Positions 51,531 through 63,102 of a stretch of DNA of 64,000 nt are shown piece by piece. This DNA comes from Circinella minor. Taxonomy: Eukaryota; Mucoromycota; Mucoromycetes; Mucorales; Lichtheimiaceae. The stretch covers positions 43,376 through 107,375 of the forward strand of contig JAEPRB010000138.1 in the NCBI GenBank assembly GCA_016758965.1. Reading direction: 5' to 3'. The notes beneath the pieces were generated by a model that did no database searches, was not told where the DNA came from, and saw only the letters and a program-made list of their open reading frames with translations. Every line of letters begins with the position of its first letter. The first letter of the stretch is position 1. The position numbers and the translations under genes were made by a program.

Positions 51531-52200
51531 AGCCACTTCGAATGAAGTTGCCTTATGAAAAGTATGGTAGCATGGTATGCCACTCATTCCACTTTTTTTT
51601 TTTTACATATATTTCTGCCTTGCATTGTTACCATGTAAGATTGGTGCTGCGTTAGACAGTATTAATTTATTGCCGCTTCGAATGAAGTTGCGTTGTAAAA
51701 AGTGTGGTGGCGTGGTATGTCACTCAATCCACTTTGTTTTTTATGTTTCTGCCTAGCATTGTTACCATGTAAGATGGCGTTGCGTTTAGGCAATGTTATT
51801 TTATTGCCGCTTCGAATGAAGTTGCGTTGTAAAAAGTGTGGTGGCGTGGTATGTCACTCGATCCACTTTGTTTTTTTTATGTTTCTGCCTAGCATTGTTA
51901 CCATGTAAGATGGCGTTGCGTTTAGGCAATGTTATTTTATTGCCGCTTCGAATGAAGTTGCGTTGTGAAAAGTGTGGTGGCGTGGTATGTCACTCGATCC
52001 ACTTTGGTTTTTATGTCTCTGCCTTGCATTGTTACCATGTAAGATGGCGTTGCGTTTAGGCAATGTTATTTTAGCGTCTCTTCGAATGAAGTCGCTGATT
52101 TATTTACAAAGTGCTAGCTTTTTCTGCTGCTCTTTTTTTTTTTTTTATTCTGCCTGAGACTGACACCATATAAAATGGTATTGCATTAAGCATTATATAC
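51531..52200. repeat. Tandem repeat, unit about 134 bp, five copies
   Basis: The word CTTCGAATGAAG recurs at 51536, 51676, 51810, 51946 and 52080, giving spacings of 140, 134, 136 and 134 bp. Each unit then carries TGTGGTGGCGTGGTATGTCACTC, a TCCACTTT-poly-T stretch, CATTGTTACCATGTAAGATGG and GCGTTGCGTTTAGGCAATG, apart from variation in the first copy. The middle three units are nearly identical. The first copy and especially the last (52080-52200, CTGACACCATATAAAATGG) are diverged, the usual pattern of an array that homogenises in its centre. CTTC-GAAT-GAAG can fold into a small hairpin. The open frames across it are just the repeat translated. Confidence 0.92.
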
Positions 52201-53496
52201 TTTGTACACGCACGGTCAAAGTGTTCTTTTTCATAATTTTTTTTATAGGTTTGAAGAGCTGTACTCTATAAAGGGGTAAAGATAAAAGAAAGAACTTTCA
52301 TTGTTGAAAATGAACTGATTGTTGATAATCCAAATCTTGTTGTTGCATTTTGTTGTGTTGTTGAGATGTGAGAAAAGAAAATAATAAAATGAAAGACTCG
52401 TCATCTACTCAAAATGAATTTTGTTTGAAGCTGAACCAATGAAATAAATCGGAGTCATGTGCCAGTTATCTTTTATTAGTAATTATTTACCAACTGACCT
52501 ACTGATAGCGAAATAATTTCCTATTCTACCACCAGCGATTACCAGAAAGTTCCAAAGGATATGTAGGATTTGTATTAAACCGCCAAGGAAATAAAATGAA
52601 AAGTTTGGTTTTTTAATCTTATTACAAATAATAAATAGGTAATAATAAGGTATATTAAAAAAATACTACATACGTGATTTATACAAAATAGCCCTCTTTT
52701 GCAGGAGATAAGTAATATGAATATTGTAAAGATACTGAGTGTAGTAAGTTTGTATATGTGTATAAAACCGTGTGCGCAGATATATTAATTCGATGTTCTT
52801 GTGATATTTTTTCTTGGCATGCATTATTGAAATTATTCTAACATAATTAGTGTCAGCTACTTGAGTTAATGTATCTGGTTTTCTTTTCTTCTTAGGTAAA
52901 GGGATTGGACAAGAAGAAGAGCAATCATAGTGATGATGAAAGTCAGTTCCTTTTTTTCTTTTATTTTATTACGTAGTACGTACTTCATATATCATGTAAG
53001 TGAAACGTTGTAGGTAATTATCAATCTTTTTTTCTTCGCATCATACAAATTATTACTAAAAGAAAGGATACCGCCTTATACATATTACAGTAGTAAAGAT
53101 CTCCCCCAAACTCTAACCTCGTGACAAGATTTTCTAAAGGTTATGCTTTGTTATTAGTTATTAATCTTGTTGCGAACGAGTAGTACATATTGTAACCGAT
53201 CGTAAACCCGATAATGGCATGTACGTTGTTTAGTGAAAAAAAAACAGGTATAAGTTATCAAAAAGAGTAGTCGATAGGGTTGTAGGTATGGTATTATGTA
53301 AGAATAAAAAGACAAGCCTTAAGTATTATAAGATAATAATAATAATAATAAATAGTAGTTTATTGATATAGATATATCATCATCATCATCATCATTATTA
53401 TTATAAAGTCCTATACAGAATTGGTATTCTTTGTTTAGAAGTAAACATAAAATAACTGGATCAAGAGCGAGTAAACCAGTAATGAAGATAAAGTCA
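52201..53496. other. Gene-poor region, right part
   Basis: About 1.3 kb from the end of the tandem array to the Trp-rich small gene. It contains a short + strand stretch after a pyrimidine-AG near 52896 that could be read as VKGLDKKKSNHSDDES, but nothing joins to it. ATC and AAT repeats lie near 53333-53404. No gene is called. Confidence 0.5.
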
Positions 53497-53818
53497 TTAT
53501 TTCTTGTCTTTTGGTACTGACTTCTTCCAGTAGGTATATTGGATTTCATCAGAGGGATCTTTTTGAGACCATAGTTCTTTGTCTCCCCATGCCACAGATG
53601 ACATATCGTATTGCCTAATATTTAATGTCACAAAAGATAGATATAGATTGTTATTAGACACATCTTCTTGTGATAATTACCAAAAGTAACATTATAACAG
53701 TAGTAATAGTATCTAACCTAGGATACCAAAAAGATTGTTCCCCTTTTTTTTGCTCCTTATACATTGATCCAGGCTGGGGAGGATTCGATCTAGGATTCCA
53801 AAATCCTGGAGATGACAT
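53497..53818 (-). CDS. Small Trp-rich protein, function unknown
   Basis: Two exons, 53818-53718 and 53614-53497, joined over a GTTAG...TTAG intron, give 72 residues. The sequence opens MSSPGFWNPRSNPPQPGSMY, then SFWYPRQYDMSSVAWGDKELW and ends DEIQYTYWKKSVPKDKK. It has six tryptophans, no signal peptide and no membrane helix. I do not recognise the family. Its composition recalls small accessory subunits of mitochondrial complexes, but that is only an impression. Start choice: Met at 53818; upstream in-frame codons translate to Phe/Tyr-rich leader sequence. Confidence 0.6.
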
Positions 53819-54044
53819 AGTAATAATATATAAAGAAAAAAAATAAAAGGAAGAAAAGAAAACAAAGTTGTGCATTTTATGAATAAATTTATAAATGTAT
53901 ATATTTATGGTATGATAATAATAACAACAATAATAATAGGAGAGGAATGACTATGTCTGTGTCTATGTGTGTGTATGTGTATGCGTGAAGAGAAAATAAA
54001 CAAATAAGGAATATGAAAAACATCATTATCTATCTACATCCTTT

Positions 54045-54703
54045 TTAACCTTGTACAAGAAAACCTACAAAACATGCATCCAACATAAACTCGGCATTGA
54101 CCCATGAATGCGTTAGCACTTGTGAAACCATGGAAATAAAAATTCCTCAAAGTTAGTTTAATCCATAATTATAATAATAATTATATAAAAAAACAAAATG
54201 GTCAAACTTACTAAATAATTTTGTACCATCACGTCCTGCAATACGCATTAAATCCTTCACTCCACCAGGATGGAATTTAAGATAAGGTGTCATATTATAT
54301 ACTTTGCCCTGGATAGCTGTCCAAGCATCATCTTGAGTTTTATGTTGTTTCAAATCTTCCAATGTATATTTGCCCAGCTGAGTCACTCCTCGAAGATCTT
54401 TTCCTGAACTTTTTAACCGAGCCCAATCTAAAGGTGAATGGCCTGGTTCTAATATTACTTTTTGTCTTCCTTTTGGTTGTTTTGTAGCTGCTGCTACAAG
54501 TCGTTGGGGTCCATTACGTGATGGAAATTCGGGCACATTAAGTGAACGATCTAAACAAAAAAAAAAGCGTTATTTTTTCCTTTCTTTCCAAAGAATAATT
54601 AAGAAAAAAAAATGTTTTTACTTGAAGGATCGAGTAAAGTCATTTTTGGTATATTATTCTGTTGTTGATCTTGTTGATCTGATGATGAAGAAGATGAAGA
54701 CAT
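54045..54703 (-). CDS. Cytochrome b5-like heme-binding domain protein
   Basis: Three exons: 54703-54622, 54550-54212, 54118-54045 (164 residues). The cytochrome b5 fold covers about residues 75-160: YTLEDLKQHKTQDDAWTAIQGKVYNMTPYLKFHPGGVKDLMRIAGRDGTKLF, then LTHSWVNAEFMLDACFVGFL. The axial heme ligands are the His of HPGG and the His of THSWVN. The last block resembles the b5 domain of Ncb5or and yeast Irc21 rather than the ER-anchored Cyb5, and no tail anchor is present. A Ser/Gln-rich start and a basic linker (KQPKGRQK) precede the fold. An electron-transfer role is likely; the partner is unknown. Confidence 0.9.
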
Positions 54704-55017
54704 TATTTATAAATTTTTAAAAAATAAAGTTGAATTTAATGTGTGATTGTTGTTATGAATTGAGGTGAGTTTGTGTAAATTGTGTGCGTGTGAAGTGTGC
54801 GTATGTATATATGTATGTGTGTATTTTGTAAACTTTTTTTTTTTTGTTTTGCTTGACTGTTGATATATATAAAAGAAAAAGGAAGAAGAATATGATTCTA
54901 ATATAAAAAAGAATGCAAGAAAAAGAAAAAAAGGGGAGAGGGGCCGAGATACAGACAAAAGACAAAGAAAAATGCAAGAGAGAAAAGAAAAGAAAGAAAA
55001 GAAAAAAGCAGAGTTAA
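54704..55017. other. Short intergenic region
   Basis: About 310 bp between two minus-strand genes, with GT-rich (54770-54830), poly-T and GA-rich tracts. It presumably carries the promoter of the cytochrome b5 gene. No coding signal. Confidence 0.6.
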
Positions 55018-56993
55018 TTATGAATGATATGAACTCCAATCGATCGACGGTTTGTCATTCAAACTGAGCCAAAGTTCAACATGTGGTGTTACAGGTCGCC
55101 GAATCACACTACGAATTGCTTGATCCAAAGGAAATATACGTTCTTGCTTGTCATCAGAAATTACAATCCTTTTACCTGGTGGAGGTGATCCAGTAATATC
55201 TGCTTCAGTTAACAACTCACGAAATGTAAAAGTGTCTGTAATCGCCAAATTCTTGATCAAATATTCAGTTGCATTACTGTTATTATTTTGTGTTTTTAAT
55301 GACACTGTATCCACAATCAATGCATTAAATGGTTCCAAAGAAGGAGATGGTGATGAATAAGTAGATGGTGGCAAAGGTCCTCCTCCTACTGGTCCTTGTG
55401 ATGGTGGTCCTCCTGGTGGGATAGGCTGTTGAGATGATTGTTGTTGTGAATAATGTGGAAATGACATGCGTCTATTTGAACTACTTGATCCACTACCTGA
55501 AGGAGATGAACTGTCTGTCTGCTGGGATGAAGGAGGGGGTTGAGTCCTCCGGAATGGTAACGATGACAGAGAAACGGTTCTTGGTGATGCTTGAGGTTGT
55601 GGTTGTTGTTGCTGTTGATGTAATGGAGGTAATTGCTGGTTGAAATCAACGTGGGGTATTGGGGAAGATGGCGAATGATAAGGGTGAGCCAATAAAGGTG
55701 TAGATGCACTTGATCGAGCCATACTTTCGGTTCGTTTACGTTTCAATGAAGTAGAACTAGACATGGTTGAAAAATCAGGCATTTCGCCTTGAAAAGGTGG
55801 ATGATTAATATTACGTACTTTTGCAGCCAAATTACTCATATAAGGTGGGTGTTGTTGTTGCTGTTGCTGTTGTGATTGTGGTGGTTGTTGCAATGGAGGT
55901 GGAGGTGGAGTATGATGGTGATGATAATAAGGATGTTGCTGTTGTTGATCCATATTGGAAGGATGAGAATGAGAAGAAGATGGAGGAGGTGGTGGAGGAT
56001 GACGATGTAATTCAACATCCATCATATAATCTGGTGAAGGTGAGAATGTAGTATTACTAGATGGAGGATGATGATGATGCGTATTATTACTATTATTATT
56101 ACTTGTTGTTGATGTTGCATTGGAGGAGGTTGTATTAGTTTGACTAGCAAATGGCGGAGGTGGTGGTAATTGATTGACTCGTTCATGCTTTTTCTGTGCT
56201 CGATAAAGTGTACTACTATGAGCTTTACATAAAGACACTTCTGGTAATTCTCGCAATCCAACCACATGACCGTGCTCATTGCGATGAATAGAATGAGCAT
56301 GTTCAGTCAACCATTTAATTGAAAATTCGTAATCATTGTCTTGTGGATGAAGTTTCTTGGCTCGTGAATCTAAAGTTCCGTCTGGTAAATTTTTACCTCT
56401 TCGTGGTTGACTTTCACTACAAGTACAATCTTCTGCATAATACTTTATGTATATAGTTATATAGTTATTCAGTTAGCTTATTTATAGTCTTCTTTCCCTT
56501 TTTTTTTTCCTAATTCTCTTTATTCTTTCAATAACATACTTTAGAACATGTAAAACATATGCTACATACGATACATGCATTCTTTTTTTTTTGTGATATA
56601 AATTTGTCGGTTATATATAGATATATATTATTGGTAAATAAAGAAATTGAATAAAAAACAAAGAGTAAGCATAATCATATGTAGATTTTTGTATATTATT
56701 GTCCCATATATGGTATTTTGCTTTTGTCTTTTTACCTTTCTTATAGGTAAATAACGTCGTCCATTTGCACCTCCACTTTGTTCATTTTTAACCTAATTTT
56801 ATATTATTATTTCAAATTGAAAGATGAGTTTTTATTTCTAATTTTTTTTTTTTTTCATTTTGACTTTTAGCGTGAGATTTCCCCCCGGCTCTTTTCTTGT
56901 TTTGTGCATATTCTGTCTATTCGTCATCGAGGACTTTTTTTTTTATTATTTTATTTTTTGTACCTGAGAAAACTCAAGGAAGTTCTCCGCCAT
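55018..56993 (-). CDS. Uncharacterised Pro/Gln/Ser-rich protein, possible regulator
   Basis: Three exons: 56993-56964 (30 nt, MAENFLEFSQ), 56792-56736 and 56442-55018, giving 503 residues. There are two ordered-looking ends. The N-terminal ~130 residues include RRYLPIRKYYAEDCTCSES, a short Cys pair (DCTC), NDYEFSIKWLTEHAHSIHR and GHVVGLRELPEVSLCKAHSS. The C-terminal ~90 residues run from FTFRELLTEADITG through VISDDKQERIFPLDQAIR to HVELWLSLNDKPSIDW. Between them lies low-complexity Pro, His, Gln and Ser sequence. The layout is reminiscent of fungal transcriptional regulators, but I recognise no DNA-binding domain. The acceptor of exon 3 (AAAG|TATTAT) is chosen because it alone keeps the long frame open from exon 2. 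Confidence 0.7.
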
Positions 56994-57708
56994 GACAACT
57001 AATAGTATTAAAAAAAACGCGTATTTGAAAATAAAGAGTGTCCTTGTTTTTTTTTTTTAAAAAAAAAAGAATATAAAATAAAAACACACACACAACAACA
57101 GCACAAAAAGTGAATAAAAATAAAAAGACAGAAAAGAGGGAAAAGAAGAAAGGAAAAAGAGTAAAGTAAAAAAAAAACAAGTAGGGTTTTTTTTTTTGCT
57201 TGGTGTGTTACTCTAAAAAAAAGCCAGTTGCCCGGAAAGGGAGTGGGGGACCAACAAGTAACGCAGACAAAAAAAAAAAAAGGAAAAGATGCAAGGAGCA
57301 CAAACCGCATTTTTGAACTCTCGGAGTACTGATCTTTTTAATCATAAGCCCGTCATATTCCTCTTTTTGTCATACATAATTTGCATAAGTATGAATAGAA
57401 TATAGTCTTTTTTTTATAACAATTTCATAATGGTTTGATGAGAAGCCAAGAAGCTATAAAATTTTACATATATCATTCTTTTTTTGTTGGGGGATGGATG
57501 GGGAAAGAAAAAGAAAACAGAAAAAGGGGGGGGGACTCATTTATAAATATATACATAGCAATGAACGAAAAAAGAAAGTTCATGATGGTCAATTTTTAAG
57601 GTTGTACAAAAAAAAGATTTTTTGTTCATGCATCTCTCTATAATATCTTTCGTTCTCTTTTTCTCATATATACTCCGTAACAGCATAATCCATTTAACAT
57701 TTTAATTA
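56994..57708. other. Intergenic region with low-complexity DNA
   Basis: About 715 bp holding poly-T/A, CA and purine-rich tracts, including a G8 run near 57527. It spans the promoter of the Pro/Gln-rich gene and the 3' end of the DUF4442 gene. I see no gene. Confidence 0.55.
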
Positions 57709-58903
57709 TCATCCAACAACAATGTTCCATTCTAAATTAGCAATCGCCACTGTATCCAACATATAATCTTTCACTATCACTTGCGATGAAATTGTGGATT
57801 GATCATATATTAATGAGAATTGATCCGAAGTTGCCGTAAGCAATCCATCATGTGCATTCTTTTTCTTGAAATACTTTTTTTGTTTTGTTTATATTTCATG
57901 CGATATGTGGTATGTTTGTGAGTGCAATATGTGTTCGATTATCCCATGGCCCATTTATTGTCATATTGTTTTTTTTTATTAATAATAATATAAAAATATG
58001 CATTTTTCATCATGAAGTAAAAAAAAAAAAGAGTTTTTTTTCTCATAAGTAAACAAAAAGAAAACATGACAAAGAGTTCACCATGACTACTACTACTACT
58101 ACAACTCGTTGCTAAGGTTATATTTACCTTCATGCTGAGTGTTTTTAAAGTAATTCTATGATCGTTTTTTAAAACGGATTGTAATGCCAAGTCACTCACT
58201 GTTTGTGCAAGTAAAACGATAGCTGCTGAATGTATACTATAAAAGATAAAGTTATCAAAGCCTTTTCTTTTCATTGTTCTTCTACCCCCTCCCGGCCAGA
58301 AAAAATAAGAATCCCAGATTTTTTACGTATTTTGTTGATCTCGATTTCGTTCTTGGACCTTTTTATAGTATATAATAAATGATTAAATTAGTTTTTTTTT
58401 CAAGAAAACAGTAGCAAAATATAAAAAGATGGTTGTGTAATATCTACCCGTAAAATAGCGGTACAAAATCCTTTTGAGAACGTTGATACTTGTATATCTG
58501 TAACAACGTAACAAATAATGAATGATTCTTATTTTTATAATTTTTTTTTTTTACCAACAAGCAACACTATTAGCCCATTTTGATAGCTTATTATTATCAC
58601 TATTATTTTACCCAATGATTTGATGAAAGGATTAATATTGCCATATATAAAAGCAAATATTTTTGCTCGAAACAATATAATCACTGGTTTATTAAGACTT
58701 TCCCAAACTTCATATATTTTTTGCGCGTGACGAAGATTCCAAACGAGATAAAGTATTGAAAACAATGTCGCGACGATAACACCTATTATAAATCGTGTTA
58801 AAATGGTCCACTCTAATTCAAGAGCTATGCGTACAAGTCTTGTTGTTGCTTTCAGTTGGTCATTGCAAGCAGAAATTAACGCTGACCATTGAGCGATCGC
58901 CAT
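57709..58903 (-). CDS. Membrane-anchored DUF4442 hotdog-fold protein (thioesterase-like)
   Basis: Five exons: 58903-58612, 58497-58448 (50 nt), 58358-58327 (32 nt), 58236-58128, 57873-57709 (215 residues). An N-terminal helix (TRFIIGVIVATLFSILYLVW, about 33-52) anchors it. The hotdog part then follows: INPFIKSLG, VSTFSKGFCTAILR, RNRDQQN, the helix TIHSAAIVLLAQTVSDLALQ, HRITLKTLSMKYFKK and LLTATSDQFSLIYD. This matches the order of the DUF4442 family, related to acyl-CoA thioesterases. The two small middle exons were found because only they connect the conserved pieces in frame. Substrate and active-site residue are not determined. Confidence 0.78.
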
Positions 58904-58944
58904 TTTTATTTTTATTTTTGAAACAAAAAAAAAAAAAAGATTGC

Positions 58945-58980
<36 letters not shown>

Positions 58981-59258
58981 AAGAATAAATATGCAGAGGG
59001 AGTAAGAAAACAATTTTAAAGCGGGTATGTTGCTACAGCAGCAGAAAACAATAATAATCAAAGAACGAGTTTTCCCTTATCTCATTGCATAATACCACTC
59101 CCCTTTACTCCTTTTCCCTCTTTTAGGCATAGAAGAAATAAAGAATGAAAAACTTCATCCTTTTTTTTTCGCTTTTTGTTTTGATTTCTTTTTATTTTTA
59201 CTTCCAGTGGGTACATGCAAAAAGAAAAGTCAGTACTCTATAAAAACTTTCTCACGTC
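58904..59258. other. Divergent promoter region with (GT)n(GA)n microsatellite
   Basis: About 355 bp between the start codons of the DUF4442 and DUF4436 genes. A (GT)n run followed by (GA)n spans 58944-58981. The rest is T-rich with CCC tracts. It presumably drives both genes. Confidence 0.65.
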
Positions 59259-60594
59259 ATGATCACTTGTTGTAGAATTTTAAAAAAATTAGTGATAATC
59301 ATATTTATATTAGGAAGTCTTCTTGCTATCATCAGTAAGTATAAATTTATATAAATATTTGTGTGATTTCTTTTATCATTAAACTCTTTTGTGTATTGTA
59401 CATATATTATGTATATTTGTTCTCTACTAATAAATTACAACGTATATACGTAAACAGTACCCACATGGAGAATATATTCAAAAGATGGCCAAGAAACAAC
59501 ACTTGTAAGCTATAGTGCACCAAACAATCATGGTGAATCTCTTCATATTTTTGCAAATGTTCTCGATGTTGACTTTTCTGGAAAAACCTATCGATTACAC
59601 TGTACAGTAAAACCTAATGGAACACTTGCCAATGAATATGGACAACTCAAGTAAATTTGCTAAGAATGAGATAACGATAACAAAGATATGGTATTATTTT
59701 TAATGAAGATAAAAACATTAATTATATATATAATGTGTAGTCAACCTGTATTTGTCTCCTTTTCATCCCTGTCCAAATACTATATTGATGCTGGTGATGC
59801 CAATAATCCTATTGATGCCTTATTCAGTTATCATTTAGGAGATGATATTGATTATCCATTTGATCATTATTCCAGTACATTCGAAGTGTATGCTAGTTAT
59901 GCCAATGATACAACGCATGTTATCCCCATTACATTTAGCCTCAGTGCAAGTTTAACGTCATTTGCTTTTCAACCTATCATTGTTGACCCAGAACCAAATG
60001 AAACAGATCGTGTCAGTTTAAAAATTGATACCGGAAGATCGCCTACAACAATTGGATTTAGTATATTTACTTGTGTTTTGATGTGGGCATTATCTTTGGT
60101 GTTAACTACATTCGTCTATCAAGTCGTGATACGACGAAGAAGAGTTGATGCACATGCTTGTATGGTCGGAATATCTATGCTATTTGCATTACCGGCTTTA
60201 CGATCAGCACAACCAGGTGCACCAGAGATTGGATGTACTTCTGATATTGTAAGCTTTTATTGGTACGTAAATATGATGTACAAATATTGTGGTTGTTTTA
60301 GCATGCATGTAGACAATGCAAGTTAATTAATACCCAATATTTATTTGTTTTGATAAAATAATCAGGAATATGGCAATTATTGCAATTGATAGTGTTGCAG
60401 TAATTATATGTTGGGTTGTCCGTTGGTCTGATAAAAATGGCCCTTCTTCCTCATTTTACAACATACGACATGACAGTACAAGCGGTAATAGTGATATAAC
60501 TTGTCATAGTAACGCTAATGTTGTTAACACCAAACAAACTCAACACACTGAGCGACTCAACGCCACTGACAGTAGTAATGTTACTATTGTCTAA
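59259..60594 (+). CDS. DUF4436 family membrane protein
   Basis: Four exons: 59259-59334, 59458-59650, 59741-60262, 60366-60594 (339 residues). An N-terminal membrane helix (KKLVIIFILGSLLAIISI) is followed by an extracytoplasmic beta-rich domain with FANVLDVDFSGKTYRLHCTV, a YPFDHYSSTFEVYA block and VIPITFSLSA. Then come three membrane segments: GFSIFTCVLMWALSLVLTTF, MVGISMLFALPALRSAQPGAP, and MAIIAIDSVAVIICWVVRW. The YPFDxYxxxxxxxA motif and the ALPALRxxQPGxPxIG loop are those of fungal DUF4436 proteins. Function is unknown. A hydrophilic Asn/Thr-rich tail ends the protein. Confidence 0.85.
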
Positions 60595-61245
60595 CATATA
60601 TAAATTTCATTCTCTTTTTAATAAAAATATTATTATAGAAACTTCACTACATATACAAAACATAAATGGGAATAATAATAATAATTAGAATATATACTTT
60701 TTATTATAAATTATTATTTACAATCATTGTTTATCAGATACTAAAACATTGAAAGATGGTGATAGAGGCCCAGCGAGATCATCAACAATGTACGTAATTT
60801 CTATCAGGACAAAAGAAATAAAGATAAAAGGGCGAGGGACACATAAATACATAATGACTTGAAGTCATCCAGAAATGAATTTGCGCTAGAACTTTTGTAT
60901 ATTCTTGTACTGCCCCTTATTTTAAAGTCAGTGATAGATAAAATACATTTCTATTGTTCATCTTTTGTTTTCTTTTGTTTTCCATCATTTTTTTCTTTTT
61001 TTTTTCCCACTCATATTCCCTTCTTTTTTTTTCTTTATCAAACTATTATTTTAATAAAGGATAGCTCCATGACAAAAAAAACCATTTTATTTACAAATTC
61101 TTTCCGGTAATATACTCAATTCTTTTACCACTGTGACCTTAAACTTGGAGCAAGATGGGGTGGTCAAGTTAAAATAGGGGCAATATAAGGATTCTGCTAT
61201 ATATTGTCCAGAGTAGTATTGTACAGCAAATCAACGCAGGACTCT
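60595..61245. other. Intergenic region before the duplicated family
   Basis: About 650 bp. AT-rich DNA is followed, from about 61130, by sequence that translates in broken frames to DGVVKLK and QINAGLYAYQSC, which could be a decayed 5' part of the neighbouring family gene. No intact gene is seen. Confidence 0.45.
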
Positions 61246-63102
61246 ATGCTTACCAAAGCTGCCACAGAACTCAAAATCGATGTATGTATGATAATTTTAG
61301 TTCGCGTTGAAGTACTTATGATCTAATATTTTTTGTTCTGTTTTATAGAACAAACAAAATGTTGATGACCCAAACTGGGGAACAATAATGCAACAAAACG
61401 ATCAATGTAAGTAATATTGACATTATTACAACTACAGTTCGGCTGCATATTAATATTTTTTCTCATTATCATGGAAACATATCAAGGCTATCACATCTTC
61501 TCCATCATCTCCAACATCCCCATCCTCCAAAACATCAAATGTTTCCGATTTGGTAGCAAGTTTAGTTTTTCAGAGCTGGAAATCGGTTTACATGAGTTAT
61601 ACAAGGCAACGCAGCACTATGAAAGGACTAGTAGGCTAGAAAAATAAAAATAAAATCAATCTCTTTCTCTACTGTATCGTTTATTGGCCTGGATAAAAGT
61701 TCGCTATAAACAGGACTAGTCTATAACTACTAATGTAGTATGTATGTTGTTTTTATTATTATTCGCTATCATACTAAAGCTTTACTAACAAAATCTGTTG
61801 TCAAACAGCTTTCGCTCTCTCAAGAAGACCGGGACTCCATTGATCAAACATACATGTCAATGGACCCACATAAAAGGTGGGAAATTGAGCCAGGAGTATT
61901 TGTTGAAGATAGAATGTACGAATACAGAAAGAGCCAAAATCATGAACAGTAAAGAATTTACATTATGTTATAACAATGATAAAAACCATTATTATTTTAT
62001 GAGTACTAATCTCATTCTTATTTAGTGCATCTCACTCATTTATTCTCGACCTTGGCGATGTTTGTTGGAAAACTGTGTTTACAGATGCTCAACTCAAAAA
62101 ACTGGAGGAGACAAACGTGCCCCCACTCGCTCAACCACCCCAAGCCATGAAAAAAATTATAGAAAAAGTTCAAAAACGTGGTGAGTTTTGAATCATTCAA
62201 AATAATCTATATACACCGTTTAAATTTCGCAAGGAATCTACTAACTGTAGCATCACAATTTGAATAGAATGATATCGATGAGCTGCGAAACATTGCAGAA
62301 GATGCCCGATTTCATGCGATAGAGGAGTTTGATGCCGGCTGGTGTAAGCGTTGTATACTAAATATATTATGTGCGTACAGATGGGGTGTCGTAAAAAGAA
62401 TTGCACGACATGGAAAAGAAAGGGACTTGATTATGAGTGTATATCGTGCTATTGACCTTGCTTTCGATGACTTGTGGGTACACGTTCAAAGGTACGAAAA
62501 AAAAAACAAAAGAGATTACCGTGCCATGTCAAACTTATATGCATTTTTGTATGTATTAGAGGCAATATATTATCCTTCGCGTCGTCTGCTCGCACCATCA
62601 AGACAAAAGACAGCAGATGAGTCGCTTCAATAAAAATGTTGGATACCAAACCATACATGATCATAGCAAAACATGATCAGTGATATGGTTTGGCCGAACG
62701 TGGGTACGACGATAAAGCAGGTGTAGGCTTCAAAGAACTAGTAGAGAGCTTTATCAAATTAATTAAGACCATGGAACTTGTATCCGAAATATCTAGCGAA
62801 GAAGGGAAAGTTGGGCAGCTTAATGTAGTGGGATTTTCTCACACACGTAAGTTTTCTTTTAGTTCTGTTCTCTATAGGCATTTGTTTTTATTATTATTTA
62901 CATACATATTGATTGATGGTTAATCTTATTTTTCCAGATATGCGAGTAAATGGCATGGTTATGAATGTTCCTAATAGGTATGTCTGCCATGGAAAACCGT
63001 TAAAGGAATTAAAATTACCAACGGAAGTCTCAGATTTTCATAAAACATATACATTGAAATTATATGTTTTATTGATGCCGAAATTAATGAACGCGCGCTA
63101 AT
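61246..63102 (+). pseudogene. Member of a lineage-specific expanded family, probably decaying
   Basis: Protein-like blocks in one order: MLTKAATELKID (61246-61281), DDPNWGTIMQQND (61349-61406), SPTSPSSKTSN then LVASLVFQSWKSVYMSYTRQRSTMKG (61479-61635), LSLSQEDRDSIDQTYMSM and IEPGVFVEDRMYEY (from 61810), SHSFILDLGDVCWKTVFTDAQL (from 62026), FHAIEEFDAGWCKRCILN (62309 on), a frame open to 62633, then NVVGFSHT and PNRYVCHG (to 63102). I recall similar proteins of unknown function as multicopy families in mucoralean fungi. Decay signs: the acceptor before the SPTSP exon is TCATGG where the second copy has TATAG. The MYEY segment has a one-base insertion relative to the second copy. The junction near 62180-62270 does not splice in frame, and a stop at 62631-62633 separates the last part. 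A functional reading with different splicing is not excluded. Confidence 0.6.
61740..62039. repeat. Left copy of a direct duplication (partner 63701-64000)
   Basis: This 300 bp block is repeated at a constant offset of 1,961 bp with scattered substitutions and small compensating indels. Both end with the word TGCATCTCACTCAT. Homology continues upstream at an offset of 2,167 bp (61434 versus 63601), so the copies differ by a 206-bp internal deletion or insertion. The duplication contains exon and intron sequence, so it arose at the DNA level, not by retroposition. Confidence 0.85.

Noticed and set aside
51702..52157. Overlapping open frames with a repeated Met-Trp-Trp-Arg-Gly-Met start
   Set aside because: They are the ~134 bp tandem repeat translated; no evidence of a protein.
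52880..52945. Possible + strand exon (VKGLDKKKSNHSDDES) after a pyrimidine-AG
   Set aside because: No donor or partner exon in frame nearby.
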